Under the pieces are notes generated by a model. That model worked only from the letters and a program-made list of their open reading frames with translations. It did no database searches and was not told the origin of the DNA. A stretch of DNA of 64,000 nucleotides, from NCBI RefSeq assembly GCF_000620705.1, contig NZ_KK211167.1, positions 186,001 to 250,000 on the forward strand, given 5' to 3'. This stretch comes from Nocardioides sp. URHA0020. Lineage in GTDB: Bacteria; Actinomycetota; Actinomycetes; Propionibacteriales; Nocardioidaceae. Position 1 is the stretch's first letter. Every line of letters starts with the position of its first letter. A program made the translations under genes and the position numbers. Positions 18,442-27,289 of the stretch are shown here, one piece after another.

Positions 18442-20748
18442 GTGAGTGGCAAGCGCCGGGCCGCCGAGCCCACGCAGAACAGCAAGTCGGCGTCCAAGCG
18501 ACCCCGCACCCGCAAGCAGAAGGTGTGGCGGTTCTTCCGCTGGGTCCTGATCGCGGGCCTGGTCGGCATGCTCCTGCTCACCGGCGGGGTGGTCTACCTC
18601 TACCGGTCCACGGACATCCCGGACCCCAACAAGGACTTCCAGACCCAGACGTCCTTCGTCTACTACTCCGACAGCAAGGCTGAGGTCGGGTCCTTCGCGA
18701 CCCAGAACCGCGAGTCGATCTCCCTCGACACGATGCCCGACGACCTGCAGAACGCCGTGGTCGCGGCCGAGAACCGCTCCTTCTGGAGCGACAACGGCAT
18801 CGACCCGCGCGGCATCGTGCGCGCGGCCTTCAGCAACGCGAAGGGCAACGCGACCCAGGGCGCGTCCACGATCACGCAGCAGTACGTCAAGATCCTCTAC
18901 CTCAGCCAGGAGCGCTCCTACCAGCGCAAGGCCAAGGAGGCCGTGCTCTCGCTGAAGCTGCAGCGCACCAAGTCGAAGTCGGAGATCCTCGAGGGCTACC
19001 TCAACACCATCTACTTCGGGCGCGGGGCGTACGGCGTGCAGGCGGCCGCCCAGGCGTACTTCAACCAGGACGCCGCGGACCTCAACCTGCGTCAGTCGGC
19101 CGTGCTGGCGAGCGTGCTCAACAACCCCTCCTTCTTCGACCCGGCCAAGGGCCCGGCCTCGCGCGAGGCGCTCAAGGAGCGCTACGACTACGTCCTCAAC
19201 GGGATGGTCTCGGCGGACAACATCACCGCCGAGCAGGCTGAGCACGCCAAGCGGCGGCTCCCGACCTTCCCCAAGATCAAGGCGGAGAGCCGGTACGGCG
19301 GCCAGAAGGGCCACATGCTGACGATGGTCCGCGACGAGCTGCACGAGCTCGGCTTCAAGGACGAGGACATCGACGGTGGTGGCCTCCGGGTCACCACGAC
19401 CTTCACCAAGAAGGCGATGGCCGCCGCCGAGAAGGGCGTCAAGGAGCAGCGTCCCGAGGGCAAGGAGTTCTCGGACAAGCACCTGCACATCGCCGTCGCG
19501 ACCGTCGAGCCGGGCACCGGCGCCGTCCGCGGCTTCTACGGCGGGCAGGACTACGTCGACTCGCAGATCAACTGGGCCATCACCGGTGGCCAGGTCGGCT
19601 CGACCTTCAAGCCGTTCGCCGTCGCCGCCGCGCTCAAGGACGGCTTCTCCCTCAAGGACTCCTTCGCGGGCAACTCGCCGTTCTACTACAGCAAGGACGG
19701 CACCGGCGCGAAGGTGAAGAACGAGGGTCCGGGCGACGGCAACAACTACGGCGACAAGGTCAGCCTGCTGACGGGTCTCGAGGAGTCGATCAACACCGTC
19801 TTCGCCGACCTCACGGTCTCGATGCCGGACGGTCCGAAGCACATCCTCAAGACCGCCGAGAAGCTGGGCATCCCGCACTGGAACAAGAACCAGGGCGGCT
19901 ACAACAACCTCGACAGCAGCCCCGGGCTCGAGCCGGTCTCCGGCATCGCCCTGGGCTCGGCCACGATCGCCCCGATCAACATGGCCAACGCCTACGCGAC
20001 GATCGCCAACGGTGGCCGCGCGGCCGCGCCGCACGTCATCAACAAGGTCGTGAGCAAGGACGGCGAGGTCCTCTTCCAGTTCAAGCAGCGCACCAAGCGC
20101 GCGGTGTCCGAGGACGTCGCGGCCGACACGTCGTACGCCATGCAGCAGGTGGTGAGGTCCGGCACCGGCACCGCGGCGCTGGCGCTCAACCGTCCGGCTG
20201 CCGGCAAGACCGGTACGGCGACCGCCTCCTCGCCCAAGGAGGGCGTCGCGGACTACGTGTCGTCGGCCTGGTTCGTGGGTTACACCCCGCAGCTGGCCAC
20301 CGCCGTCATGTACGTGCGCGGCAAGGGCCAGGGCCAGCTCGACGGCTGGCTGCCCGAGTACTTCGGTGGCTCCTTCCCGGCGCGCACGTGGACCGACGTG
20401 ATGGGTCGCAACCTCGAGGGCAAGGACGTCGAGCAGTTCCCGCCGCCGGCCAACCTCGACGGTGACGCCCCGGTCGACGGGCACGACCCGTACACGCCGA
20501 AGCCCCAGCCGTCGAAGAAGCCGTCGAAGAAGCCGTCCAAGACCCCGACCAAGAAGCCGAGCCCGAGCAACACGCCGAGCCCGAGCAACACGCCGACGCC
20601 GACCCCCGAGCCCACGCCGACGCCGACGCCGACCGACCTGCCGACCGAGCCCTCCAGCCCGACCACCTCGGACCCCGCGAGCCCGCCGGCCACGGGCGCC
20701 ACCCCCGGACGCACGCAGTCCGGTCGGCGGAGGGTCCGGCAGGGCTGA
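18442..20748 (+). CDS. ponA: Class A penicillin-binding protein (transglycosylase/transpeptidase)
   Basis: 768 residues. A basic cytoplasmic start leads into a membrane span (WVLIAGLVGMLLLTGGVVYL, about 34-53). The GT51 domain follows with VVAAENRSFW (catalytic Glu110), GASTITQQYVK and the RKAKEAVLSLKLQ block. The transpeptidase domain has GSTFKP (Ser387) and the KTGTA motif (Lys589). The last 100 residues are a Pro/Ser/Thr/Lys-rich tail, presumably wall-spanning. It polymerises and crosslinks peptidoglycan outside the membrane. GTG 18442 starts the gene; TTGGGG-N18-TACCCT (18354-18383) is a plausible promoter in the 237-base gap to padR. The downstream gene overlaps by one base (TGATG). Confidence 0.95.
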   Translation: MSGKRRAAEPTQNSKSASKRPRTRKQKVWRFFRWVLIAGLVGMLLLTGGVVYLYRSTDIPDPNKDFQTQTSFVYYSDSKAEVGSFATQNRESISLDTMPDDLQNAVVAAENRSFWSDNGIDPRGIVRAAFSNAKGNATQGASTITQQYVKILYLSQERSYQRKAKEAVLSLKLQRTKSKSEILEGYLNTIYFGRGAYGVQAAAQAYFNQDAADLNLRQSAVLASVLNNPSFFDPAKGPASREALKERYDYVLNGMVSADNITAEQAEHAKRRLPTFPKIKAESRYGGQKGHMLTMVRDELHELGFKDEDIDGGGLRVTTTFTKKAMAAAEKGVKEQRPEGKEFSDKHLHIAVATVEPGTGAVRGFYGGQDYVDSQINWAITGGQVGSTFKPFAVAAALKDGFSLKDSFAGNSPFYYSKDGTGAKVKNEGPGDGNNYGDKVSLLTGLEESINTVFADLTVSMPDGPKHILKTAEKLGIPHWNKNQGGYNNLDSSPGLEPVSGIALGSATIAPINMANAYATIANGGRAAAPHVINKVVSKDGEVLFQFKQRTKRAVSEDVAADTSYAMQQVVRSGTGTAALALNRPAAGKTGTATASSPKEGVADYVSSAWFVGYTPQLATAVMYVRGKGQGQLDGWLPEYFGGSFPARTWTDVMGRNLEGKDVEQFPPPANLDGDAPVDGHDPYTPKPQPSKKPSKKPSKTPTKKPSPSNTPSPSNTPTPTPEPTPTPTPTDLPTEPSSPTTSDPASPPATGATPGRTQSGRRRVRQG

Positions 20749-22190
20749 TGGCCGGGCCGGCGCGCGGTCGCGACTGGGTGGATCCCACCGCTGACGACCC
20801 GGTGGTGACCGCGCTCAGCGACGGCATCGGCGGACCGATCGGCAGCCGGGCCTCCCGGCACCCGTGGTGGACGCCGGTGCGGGTGCTGCTGGCCCTGACC
20901 GTCGTCTGCGTCGCCCTCGGGATGGTGCAGAAGGGCAACTGCTACGACGACACCTGGCAGAACGGCCAGGCCCGCTACAGCCACATGTGCTACTCCGACC
21001 TGCCCTACCTCTACACGGGCCGCGGCTTCGCCGAGCTGAACTGGCCCTACAGCGACGATGCCCAGGTGCGGGAGCGCTTCGAGGTCATGGAGTACCCCGT
21101 CGGCATCGCCTACTGGGCGTGGGGCACCGCCTGGCTCACCCACTGGCTCAACGGCTCGCCGGACCTCGAGTCGCGCTACCAGGCGCCCACCGAGGACGTC
21201 GCCGCGCGGCCCGAGGTGCTTCGCGAGATCCGCATCTTCGTGATCGTCAACGCGCTCGGCTTCGCCGTGCTGGCGCTGCTGTGCACCTGGCTGCTCGCCG
21301 GCGTGAACCCGCGGCGGCCGTGGGACGCGGCGGCCTTCGCGCTGTCTCCGGCGCTGCTCCTCACCGGGTTGATCAACTGGGACCTGCTCGCGGTCGCGCT
21401 CGTGTCGGGCGCGCTGTGGGCGTGGGCGCGCGGGCGGCCCCTGCTGACCGGCGTGCTGATCGGTCTGGGCACGGCGACCAAGCTCTACCCGCTCTTCCTG
21501 CTCGGCGGCCTGCTCGTCATCTGCTGGCGACAACGCCGCTACCGCACCTTCGGCGTGGCCGTCGCCGGCGCCGCCGGTGCGTGGGTGGCGGCCAACCTGC
21601 CGGCCCTGCTGACCGGCCCGTCGCAGTGGAAGGTCTTCTGGAGCTTCAACTCCGACCGAGGGGCCGACCTCGGCTCGATCTGGCTGGTCGTCCAGCAGGC
21701 GCTGGACACCCCGTCGCAGCCGCACACGGTGGACCCGCACGCGATCAACGTCGTGTCCTGGCTCTTCTTCGCCGGGTGGTGCCTCGTCGTCGCGGCGCTC
21801 GGCCTGAGGTCACCGGCGACCCCCCGGCTGGCGCAGCTGGGGTTCCTGATCGTCGCGGGCTTCCTGATCATCAACAAGGTCTACTCGCCGCAGTACGTGC
21901 TGTGGCTGCTGCCGCTGGCCGTGCTCGCCCGCCCGCGGTGGCGCGACCTGCTGATCTGGCAGGCCGGCGAGGTGCTCTACTTCGCGGCCGTCTGGTGGTA
22001 CCTCGGCGGCTACCTCGCCCCGGCGGCCGGTGGTGACGCCGGCTTCTACTGGGCCGCGACCCTCCTGCGGATGGCCGCCGAGCTCTACCTCGTCGTGATG
22101 GTCGCGCGCGACCTGTGGGACCCGCGCCGCGACCCCGTGAGGGCCAGCGCTCAGCTCACCACGACACGGTCGAACGCGGTGGCGGTGTAG
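20748..22190 (+). CDS. GT87-type polytopic membrane glycosyltransferase
   Basis: 480 residues with about ten hydrophobic segments. An extracytoplasmic loop after the first span holds conserved residues (KGNCYDDTW, YSDLPYLYTGRGFAELNWPY), typical of the DUF2029/GT-C enzymes that use polyprenyl-phosphate sugars. Position right after ponA matches mycobacterial Rv0051 and the Streptomyces counterpart. The sugar and acceptor are unknown; a cell-wall or lipoglycan role is likely from place and fold. Its 3' end overlaps the convergent Alr-like gene by 40 bases (22151-22190). Confidence 0.78.
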   Translation: MAGPARGRDWVDPTADDPVVTALSDGIGGPIGSRASRHPWWTPVRVLLALTVVCVALGMVQKGNCYDDTWQNGQARYSHMCYSDLPYLYTGRGFAELNWPYSDDAQVRERFEVMEYPVGIAYWAWGTAWLTHWLNGSPDLESRYQAPTEDVAARPEVLREIRIFVIVNALGFAVLALLCTWLLAGVNPRRPWDAAAFALSPALLLTGLINWDLLAVALVSGALWAWARGRPLLTGVLIGLGTATKLYPLFLLGGLLVICWRQRRYRTFGVAVAGAAGAWVAANLPALLTGPSQWKVFWSFNSDRGADLGSIWLVVQQALDTPSQPHTVDPHAINVVSWLFFAGWCLVVAALGLRSPATPRLAQLGFLIVAGFLIINKVYSPQYVLWLLPLAVLARPRWRDLLIWQAGEVLYFAAVWWYLGGYLAPAAGGDAGFYWAATLLRMAAELYLVVMVARDLWDPRRDPVRASAQLTTTRSNAVAV

Positions 22191-23221
22191 CGCACCCGGA
22201 CGTCGATCACGTCGCCGACGGCGGGGACCCGGGCGCCGTGGGGCAGGAAGAGCATCGAGGCCTGCATGTGCGGCGGCTCCGCGAAGAGCCGCTGCTTGCC
22301 GTCGATGGAGAAGGGCGAGCGCACGAAGCCGGCCGCGTCCATGCCGCCGCGGGCCAGCGTCGCCGCGCGGCCGCGCAGGCTGGCGTCGCCGAGCGGCGCC
22401 TCGAGCCCGATGCCGTGGGCGGTGCCACCGCTGACGACCAGCACGTGGCCGGCCTTGGGCGCCGTCCGGTGCCGGTAGCCGAAACCGTCGCCGCGCTCGA
22501 CCTCGTGGACGTCGAGCACGGTCGCGGTGACCCGCAGGGCCGAGCGGTCGCCGAGCCACAGGTCCGTGCCGATGCGTGGGTGGAAGGTGAAGTCCGGGTA
22601 CGCCGTGCGCAGCGCCGTCAGCTCGGCCGCGCTGAGGTGGCTGACCCACACGGTGTCGAGCGGCAGCTCGGTCGCGACCACGTCGATCAGCAGGCGGTGC
22701 ACCTCGGACAGGTTCGCGCCGTTGGCGAGCGGGAGGTGCAGGGCCACCCCCTCGACCCGGGCCCGGGGGTGCCCACGCACGACCTCGGCGGTCGACCACA
22801 GCTCGCGGGTCGTCATCCCGTGTCGCAGCATGCTCGTCGAGCGCTCGAGCACGAAGCGGGCGTCGGGCCGGCGTGCCAGCAGGACGGGCAGGTCGACGGC
22901 GCGGCTGACGGTGTGGATGACCCGGTCGGCGTACGCCGGGTCGAGCTCGAGCGCCGCGCCGAAGGGGCGCCACGGGGTGAGGACGAGCAGCCGGCCGTGG
23001 TAGCGCTGGGCGACCTCGGGCAGCTCCTCGTAGGTGCCGACGGCGAGGGTGTCGACGCCGAGGCCCTGGTCGTGCAGCCACTGCGACTTGCGGGCCAGGC
23101 GGCCGAGCGTGAAGCCGTAGCCGTTGCCCTTCACGACGGGGACGAGACCCGGCTCGCCGCTCGCGACGGAGCGGAGGTGGTCGCGCCAGCGGTCGCCGTC
23201 GACGGTGAGGTCCAGGCTCAT
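22151..23221 (-). CDS. Alanine racemase-like PLP enzyme
   Basis: 356 residues from ATG 23221. The PLP-lysine block VPVVKGNGYGFTLGRLA corresponds to the AVKANAYG motif of alanine racemase, and LHLPLANGANLSEVH and HPRIGTDLWLGDRSALRV follow the barrel and phosphate-site order. The C-terminal beta domain is present but diverged. It is paired with the FemX-like gene, one-base overlap (TGATG). In Streptomyces a like pair lies at the same place. It may make D-alanine for the wall, but true alanine racemase is usually encoded elsewhere, so substrate is uncertain. Confidence 0.72.
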   Translation of the reverse strand: MSLDLTVDGDRWRDHLRSVASGEPGLVPVVKGNGYGFTLGRLARKSQWLHDQGLGVDTLAVGTYEELPEVAQRYHGRLLVLTPWRPFGAALELDPAYADRVIHTVSRAVDLPVLLARRPDARFVLERSTSMLRHGMTTRELWSTAEVVRGHPRARVEGVALHLPLANGANLSEVHRLLIDVVATELPLDTVWVSHLSAAELTALRTAYPDFTFHPRIGTDLWLGDRSALRVTATVLDVHEVERGDGFGYRHRTAPKAGHVLVVSGGTAHGIGLEAPLGDASLRGRAATLARGGMDAAGFVRSPFSIDGKQRLFAEPPHMQASMLFLPHGARVPAVGDVIDVRVRYTATAFDRVVVS

Positions 23222-24366
23222 CAGCGCCTCCTCATGTAGAGGTCGAACGCGGCGTAGAGCGGCTTGTTGAGGGGGAGGTCCCACTCGCCGACGTACTCGA
23301 CGGCCTCGCCGCCCGTGCCGACCTTGAACTGGATCAGCCCGAGGTGCGGGTCGTCGTCCGCGAGCGTGTCGGTGATGCCCCGCAGGTCGTAGACGTCCGC
23401 GCCGGCGGCGATCGCGTCGCGGATCATCTGCCACTGCACGGCGTTGGAGCCGCGGACCTCGCGCTTCTCGGTGGACGACGCGCCGTAGGAGTACCAGGCG
23501 TGCGCGCCGACCCGGATCGCGATCGTGGCGGCGACGAGCGTGCCGTCGTGCCGCGCGGTGTAGAGCCGGATCCGGTCGGGCTCCTCGGCGCCGAGCGCCT
23601 CCACCATGGTCCCGAAGTACGCCAGCGGCCGCGGGGTGAAGTGGTCGCGCTCGGCGGTGTGCACGTAGAGGTCGTGGAAGGTCGTCAGCTCCGGCTCGAT
23701 CGCCGCGCCGTCGTACGACGTGACCTCGACGCCCTCCTTGGCGGCCTTCTTGATGTTGCGGCGCCAGAGCTGGTTCATGCCGGCGAGCACGTCGGCCTCG
23801 GTGCGGCCGGCGAGCGGGACCTGGAAGACGAACTGCGGCTGCCCGGCAGCGAACCCGCCCTCGACGGCCTGCGCGCGCCAGCCGAGCTCACCGAGCTGGG
23901 CGACCACCCGCGCGCCGGCGTGGCTGCGCTCGGTGGGGACCAGGTCGCCGAGGCGGCGTACGGCGGGGTCGGCGATGCCGGCCTTCACGGTGGCGGCGTC
24001 CCACCGGCGGGTCACGACCGGCGGCCCCATCCGCACGCCGAAGGCGCCGCGGCCGCGCAGGTGCGTGGCCAGCGGCCGCAGCCAGCCGGCGAGGTCGGGG
24101 TCGTCCCAGTCGATGACGGGTCCCTCGGGCAGGTAGGCGAGGTAGCGCCGCACCTTCGGCAGCTGGCGGTAGAGCACGAGCCCGACGCCCACCAGCTCGC
24201 CACCACGGAACCAGCCGAGCGACTCGTGCCGCCACTCGGACTTCACCCGGCCCCAGGCCGGGGTCTGCAGGAAGCTCGCGGCGGGCTGGCGGCGCAGGAA
24301 GTCGAGGTGCTCGTCGGCGCCGATCCCGCGGACGTCGAGGACGGTCGTGGGGCTCGGCGGGGTCAC
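23221..24366 (-). CDS. femX: FemX-type peptidyl transferase (FemAB family)
   Basis: 381 residues. FemAB features: SFLQTPAWGRVKSEW near the N-terminus, a first GNAT-like fold, a coiled stretch around the NQLWRRNIKKAAKEGVEV helix, and WYSYGASSTEKREVRGSNAVQWQMI with YDLRGI in the second fold. FemX in Streptomyces adds the first glycine to the LL-diaminopimelate side chain of lipid II from glycyl-tRNA; the synteny here supports the same job. GTG 24366 is preceded by TAGCCT with six bases between, so it is probably leaderless. The symbol is by synteny and family, not by proof of substrate. Confidence 0.78.
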   Translation of the reverse strand: MTPPSPTTVLDVRGIGADEHLDFLRRQPAASFLQTPAWGRVKSEWRHESLGWFRGGELVGVGLVLYRQLPKVRRYLAYLPEGPVIDWDDPDLAGWLRPLATHLRGRGAFGVRMGPPVVTRRWDAATVKAGIADPAVRRLGDLVPTERSHAGARVVAQLGELGWRAQAVEGGFAAGQPQFVFQVPLAGRTEADVLAGMNQLWRRNIKKAAKEGVEVTSYDGAAIEPELTTFHDLYVHTAERDHFTPRPLAYFGTMVEALGAEEPDRIRLYTARHDGTLVAATIAIRVGAHAWYSYGASSTEKREVRGSNAVQWQMIRDAIAAGADVYDLRGITDTLADDDPHLGLIQFKVGTGGEAVEYVGEWDLPLNKPLYAAFDLYMRRR

Positions 24367-24372
24367 GGGTCG

Positions 24373-24378
24373 AGGCTA
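24373..24378 (-). promoter_or_regulatory. Leaderless -10 element of femX
   Basis: TAGCCT on the minus strand, six bases before GTG 24366. A CCTGCGAAC element lies a few bases further upstream (24394-24386 on the minus strand), and the same CCTGCGAAC occurs on the plus strand at 24433-24441 towards the divergent sigma gene, so the two divergent promoter regions share a sequence. Confidence 0.5.
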
Positions 24379-24471
24379 TCGAACGGTTCGCAGGCCCGAT
24401 TCGGCGCCGCCTCACCCGGTGCGGGCGAGTGACCTGCGAACGTTTTCCCCCGACTATGTCTTCAGGGAGAT

Positions 24472-24500
24472 GTATCAGGACGCGCGCACGGCACTCCTCA
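24472..24500 (+). promoter_or_regulatory. Candidate cognate promoter of the small sigma gene
   Basis: GTATCAGG (24472-24479), a 14-base spacer, then CTCCTCA (24494-24500). The identical two blocks with identical spacing precede the inhibitor-like gene at 29811-29839. If TATCAG and TCCTCA are the -35 and -10 cores, the spacer is 16 bases, normal for an ECF promoter. Transcription from here requires the sigma gene to start at ATG 24545. Confidence 0.6.
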
Positions 24501-24544
24501 TGGGCGTGATCCTGATCGAGAGACAACCGGGAGCGACGGGTCCG

Positions 24545-25144
24545 ATGACCTCCAGCGGTGGTTCGCGAGCCGAGGACGCGCGCCCTGGCGCGGTCTGGGG
24601 CGAGGCCACCGACGGGTTCAACCGCTGGGTGGCCGGCGAGGCCGGCGGCCTCGACGACCTGGTCGCGGTGATGACGCCCGTGCTCTGGCACGTCGTGCGC
24701 GCCTACCGCCTCTCCGACTCGGCGGCCGAGGACGTCATCCAGAACACCTGGCTGGCGCTCGTACGCCGCCGCGCCGCCATCCTCGACCCGGTGGCCGTGG
24801 GCGGCTGGCTCACCACGACCGCCCGCCGCGAGGCCTGGCGGGTCGCGGGTGCGAGGACGACGCCGACCCCGGTCGACGACGAGGACCTGGCGCAGGTGCT
24901 TCCGCGCCAGCGCTCGGCGGAGGACAGTGTGGTGCAGCACGACGAGGGCGACCGCCTCTGGGCCGCCGTCGACGGGCTGCCGGAGCGCTGCCGCCGGCTG
25001 CTGCGGATCGTCGCCTTCGAGAACCGCCCCGACTACCGCGAGCTGGCCACCGAGCTCGGCATGCCGGTCGGCAGCATCGGCCCGACCCGCGGCCGCTGCC
25101 TCGCCAAGCTGAGAGTGGCCCTGATGCAGGCCGGAGGGATCTGA
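24545..25144 (+). CDS. Small sigma-70/ECF-like sigma factor of the S8-CHAT locus
   Basis: 199 residues from ATG 24545. Region 2 is seen in LVAVMTPVLWHVVRAYRLSD and SAAEDVIQNTWLALVRRR, followed by WLTTTARREAWRV. Region 4 reads DGLPERCRRLLRIVAFENR and YRELATELGMPVGSIGPTRGRCLAKLR. Earlier in-frame ATGs at 24470 and 24500 are rejected because they fall in or at the shared promoter motif and give a non-sigma N-terminus. The next gene starts two bases after the stop. It probably directs transcription of this locus, including itself. No Cys-rich anti-sigma gene is adjacent. Confidence 0.88.
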   Translation: MTSSGGSRAEDARPGAVWGEATDGFNRWVAGEAGGLDDLVAVMTPVLWHVVRAYRLSDSAAEDVIQNTWLALVRRRAAILDPVAVGGWLTTTARREAWRVAGARTTPTPVDDEDLAQVLPRQRSAEDSVVQHDEGDRLWAAVDGLPERCRRLLRIVAFENRPDYRELATELGMPVGSIGPTRGRCLAKLRVALMQAGGI

Positions 25145-25145
25145 G

Positions 25146-25607
25146 ATGAGCGAGCTGAGTCGCGAGGCACTCCTCGGGATCGTCCGAGACGTGCACGAAC
25201 GCCACGACCCCGTGCCCGAGCACCTGGTCGCCGCCATGCAGGCCGCCGCCGCGATGGCGGCGTCCGACCTCGACCTGGAGCTGATGGAGCTGGTCGAGCG
25301 CTCGACCGAGCTCGTCGGGACGCGCGGCTCCTCGTCGTACACGCTGCGGTTCGTGCACGGCGACACCGACCTCCTGCTGCGAATCGCCGTCGACAACGGG
25401 CGCTCGCGGGTGGACGGCTGGATCGTGCCGGCCGAGCCCATGACGATCCGCGCCCTCCCGGGCGAGGAGCCGACCCCGCACGAGGCAGTGGTGAGCGACT
25501 CGGGACGGTTCGCGCTCACCGACCTGCCGGTCGGGCTGATGCGGCTCCGCCTCGAGCCGCACGACGTCGCCCGGCCGGCGTTCGCCACCCCCACCTTCGA
25601 GATCTGA
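25146..25607 (+). CDS. Uncharacterised protein linking sigma and S8 protease genes
   Basis: 153 residues, no signal peptide and no membrane span. The first 55 residues are helical (LLGIVRDVHERHDPVPEHLV, AAMAASDLDLELMELVERS). The rest is beta-rich with VDGWIVPAEPMTIRAL and SGRFALTDLPVGLMRLRL, which resembles the small beta-sandwich of carboxypeptidase-regulatory/transthyretin-like domains. It starts one base after the sigma stop and ends eight bases before the protease. By position it could bind and restrain the sigma factor, but no anti-sigma motif is visible. Confidence 0.7.
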   Translation: MSELSREALLGIVRDVHERHDPVPEHLVAAMQAAAAMAASDLDLELMELVERSTELVGTRGSSSYTLRFVHGDTDLLLRIAVDNGRSRVDGWIVPAEPMTIRALPGEEPTPHEAVVSDSGRFALTDLPVGLMRLRLEPHDVARPAFATPTFEI

Positions 25608-25614
25608 GGAACCC

Positions 25615-27285
25615 GTGGACCCCGAGACGCCCGAGAAGCAGCCGCGCCCCGCCCGCCCCGCGCGCAAGCCGCTGGACCGCGACCCGCGACCGCCCCACCC
25701 GGGTGCGATCGCCGGCGCCCAGGGCCGGCTGCTCGACCCGGCGACCGCGTTGATCGTCGACGGGGTCGTGCCCCGGCCCACGGTGTACGTCGGCCCGCGG
25801 CTGCTGGTGTCGAAGTCGGTCGACTTCGAGGGGGCCGTCCGGGTGCTCCGGGCGGTGGCGGAGCCGCTCGGCTGGGACGTGGTCCCCGAGGAGGAGGACC
25901 CCCGGACCGTGAACCTGAGGTTCGGCGTGCGGCCGCTGCGACTGGTGGTCGCCTCGAACCGCGCGACGATCGCCCCGGACGCGTGGACGCTGCTGCAGCA
26001 GACGCGTGCCCAGTTCGGGGTCGAGGCCGTCACCGGAGTCAGCCTGGACCACGTCGTCCAGCCTGCGATCGACGCCAACCCGCTGCACGACAGCAACCCG
26101 CTGCACGACAGCAACCCGCTGCACGACTCCAACCCTCTGCACGACTCGAACCCCCTGCACGACAGCAACCCGCTCCACGACTCCAACCCCCTGCACGACA
26201 GCAACCCGGCCAGCGACGCCCGCGGCTCGCGCGCGATCGCCAGCTACCTGCAGATCGGGTTCGGCGGGCGCCAGCCCGTGGCGTACGTCGGTCCCGCGCC
26301 GACCCGGCGCCCCGACTCCGCCTTCGAGGGCCGCCGCCCGGTGGTGGCGATCCTCGACACCGGCTGCGGCAAGCACCCGTGGCTCGACGGGATCGTGGAC
26401 ACCACCGTGACCCTGGACGGCACGCCGGTCGGCTACTCGGACAGCACCTCGGTGTCTCCCGAGCACGACGGCGACCAGGACGGACCGCTGGACGGCGCCA
26501 TCGACCCGCTCGCCGGCCACGGCACCTTCATCGCGGGCCTGGTGCGGCAGCGCTGCCCCGACGCCGACATCCTCGCCTGGCGGGTCGTCCCGCCCGACGG
26601 GCCGATCGTGGAGTCCGACCTGGTCGCGACGCTGGCGCAGATCGCGGAGCTCGCCCGTCGCCACCGCGCCGGCGAGCCTGGTGGGCACCCGATCGACGTG
26701 CTCAGCCTGTCCATGGGCTACTACCACGAGACGCCGGAGGACTCGCTCTTCGATCCCACGATGTACGCGATCCTGGAGGAGATGGCCCGCAACGGTGTCG
26801 TCGTCGTCTGCTCGGCGGGCAACGACGCCACCAGCCGCCCCTCCTTCCCGGCCGCGTTCGGCCCGTGGGAGGACGGCGCCGGCCCGATCCCGGCCGACCC
26901 GTCGATCTCGCCGATCGTGTCGGTCGGGGCGGTCAACCCCAACCGGCGCTCGGACGCGATGTTCAGCAACGCCGGACCCTGGGTGCGGGCCCGCGCCGTC
27001 GGCGCCTCGGTCGTCAGCACGATGCCGTCCTTCCAGGGGGGCTTCGAGCCCCTGGCCCGCACCACCGCGTACGGCCGGCTGCGCGAGGCGATCGACCCCG
27101 ACGACTTCCGTGGCGGCTTCGCCGTGTGGAGCGGCACGTCCTTCAGCGCTCCGATCGTCGCCGGCACTGTCGCCGCCGGCCTCGTGGGCAGCCTGGAACC
27201 GGTCGGCGAGCCCGGGGACACCGCGACGGCGGTGACGAATACCTGGGATGTCGTCACCTCCTGCACGGGTCTGGCGCGATCATGA
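25615..27285 (+). CDS. S8 (subtilisin-type) serine protease with NPLHDS repeats
   Basis: 556 residues from GTG 25615. No signal peptide is seen, so it is probably cytosolic. Residues 1-154 form a non-catalytic N-terminal part, residues 155-196 are seven NPLHDS hexapeptides, and the catalytic domain follows: VVAILDTG (Asp248), GHGTFIAGLV (His302), VVVCSAGND (oxyanion Asn) and SGTSFSAPIVAG (Ser509). All triad residues are intact, so activity is expected. It lies eight bases after the preceding gene, and the CHAT gene starts four bases after its stop. The repeats sit where a prodomain cleavage linker would be. Confidence 0.92.
   Translation: MDPETPEKQPRPARPARKPLDRDPRPPHPGAIAGAQGRLLDPATALIVDGVVPRPTVYVGPRLLVSKSVDFEGAVRVLRAVAEPLGWDVVPEEEDPRTVNLRFGVRPLRLVVASNRATIAPDAWTLLQQTRAQFGVEAVTGVSLDHVVQPAIDANPLHDSNPLHDSNPLHDSNPLHDSNPLHDSNPLHDSNPLHDSNPASDARGSRAIASYLQIGFGGRQPVAYVGPAPTRRPDSAFEGRRPVVAILDTGCGKHPWLDGIVDTTVTLDGTPVGYSDSTSVSPEHDGDQDGPLDGAIDPLAGHGTFIAGLVRQRCPDADILAWRVVPPDGPIVESDLVATLAQIAELARRHRAGEPGGHPIDVLSLSMGYYHETPEDSLFDPTMYAILEEMARNGVVVVCSAGNDATSRPSFPAAFGPWEDGAGPIPADPSISPIVSVGAVNPNRRSDAMFSNAGPWVRARAVGASVVSTMPSFQGGFEPLARTTAYGRLREAIDPDDFRGGFAVWSGTSFSAPIVAGTVAAGLVGSLEPVGEPGDTATAVTNTWDVVTSCTGLARS
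26077..26202 (+). repeat. Seven in-frame 18-base repeats coding NPLHDS
   Basis: Seven exact hexapeptides NPLHDS, then a degenerate eighth NPASDA (26203-26220). The DNA copies differ at synonymous sites (CTG/CTC for Leu, AGC/TCC/TCG for Ser, CCG/CCT/CCC for Pro), so the peptide is conserved while the DNA has drifted. Confidence 0.95.
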
Positions 27286-27289
27286 GGGT

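Noticed and set aside
24347..24544. Longer N-terminus for the small sigma factor (starts at 24347, 24470 or 24500)
   Set aside because: The added residues do not look like sigma region 2, overlap femX at the first start, and would place the shared promoter motif inside coding sequence.
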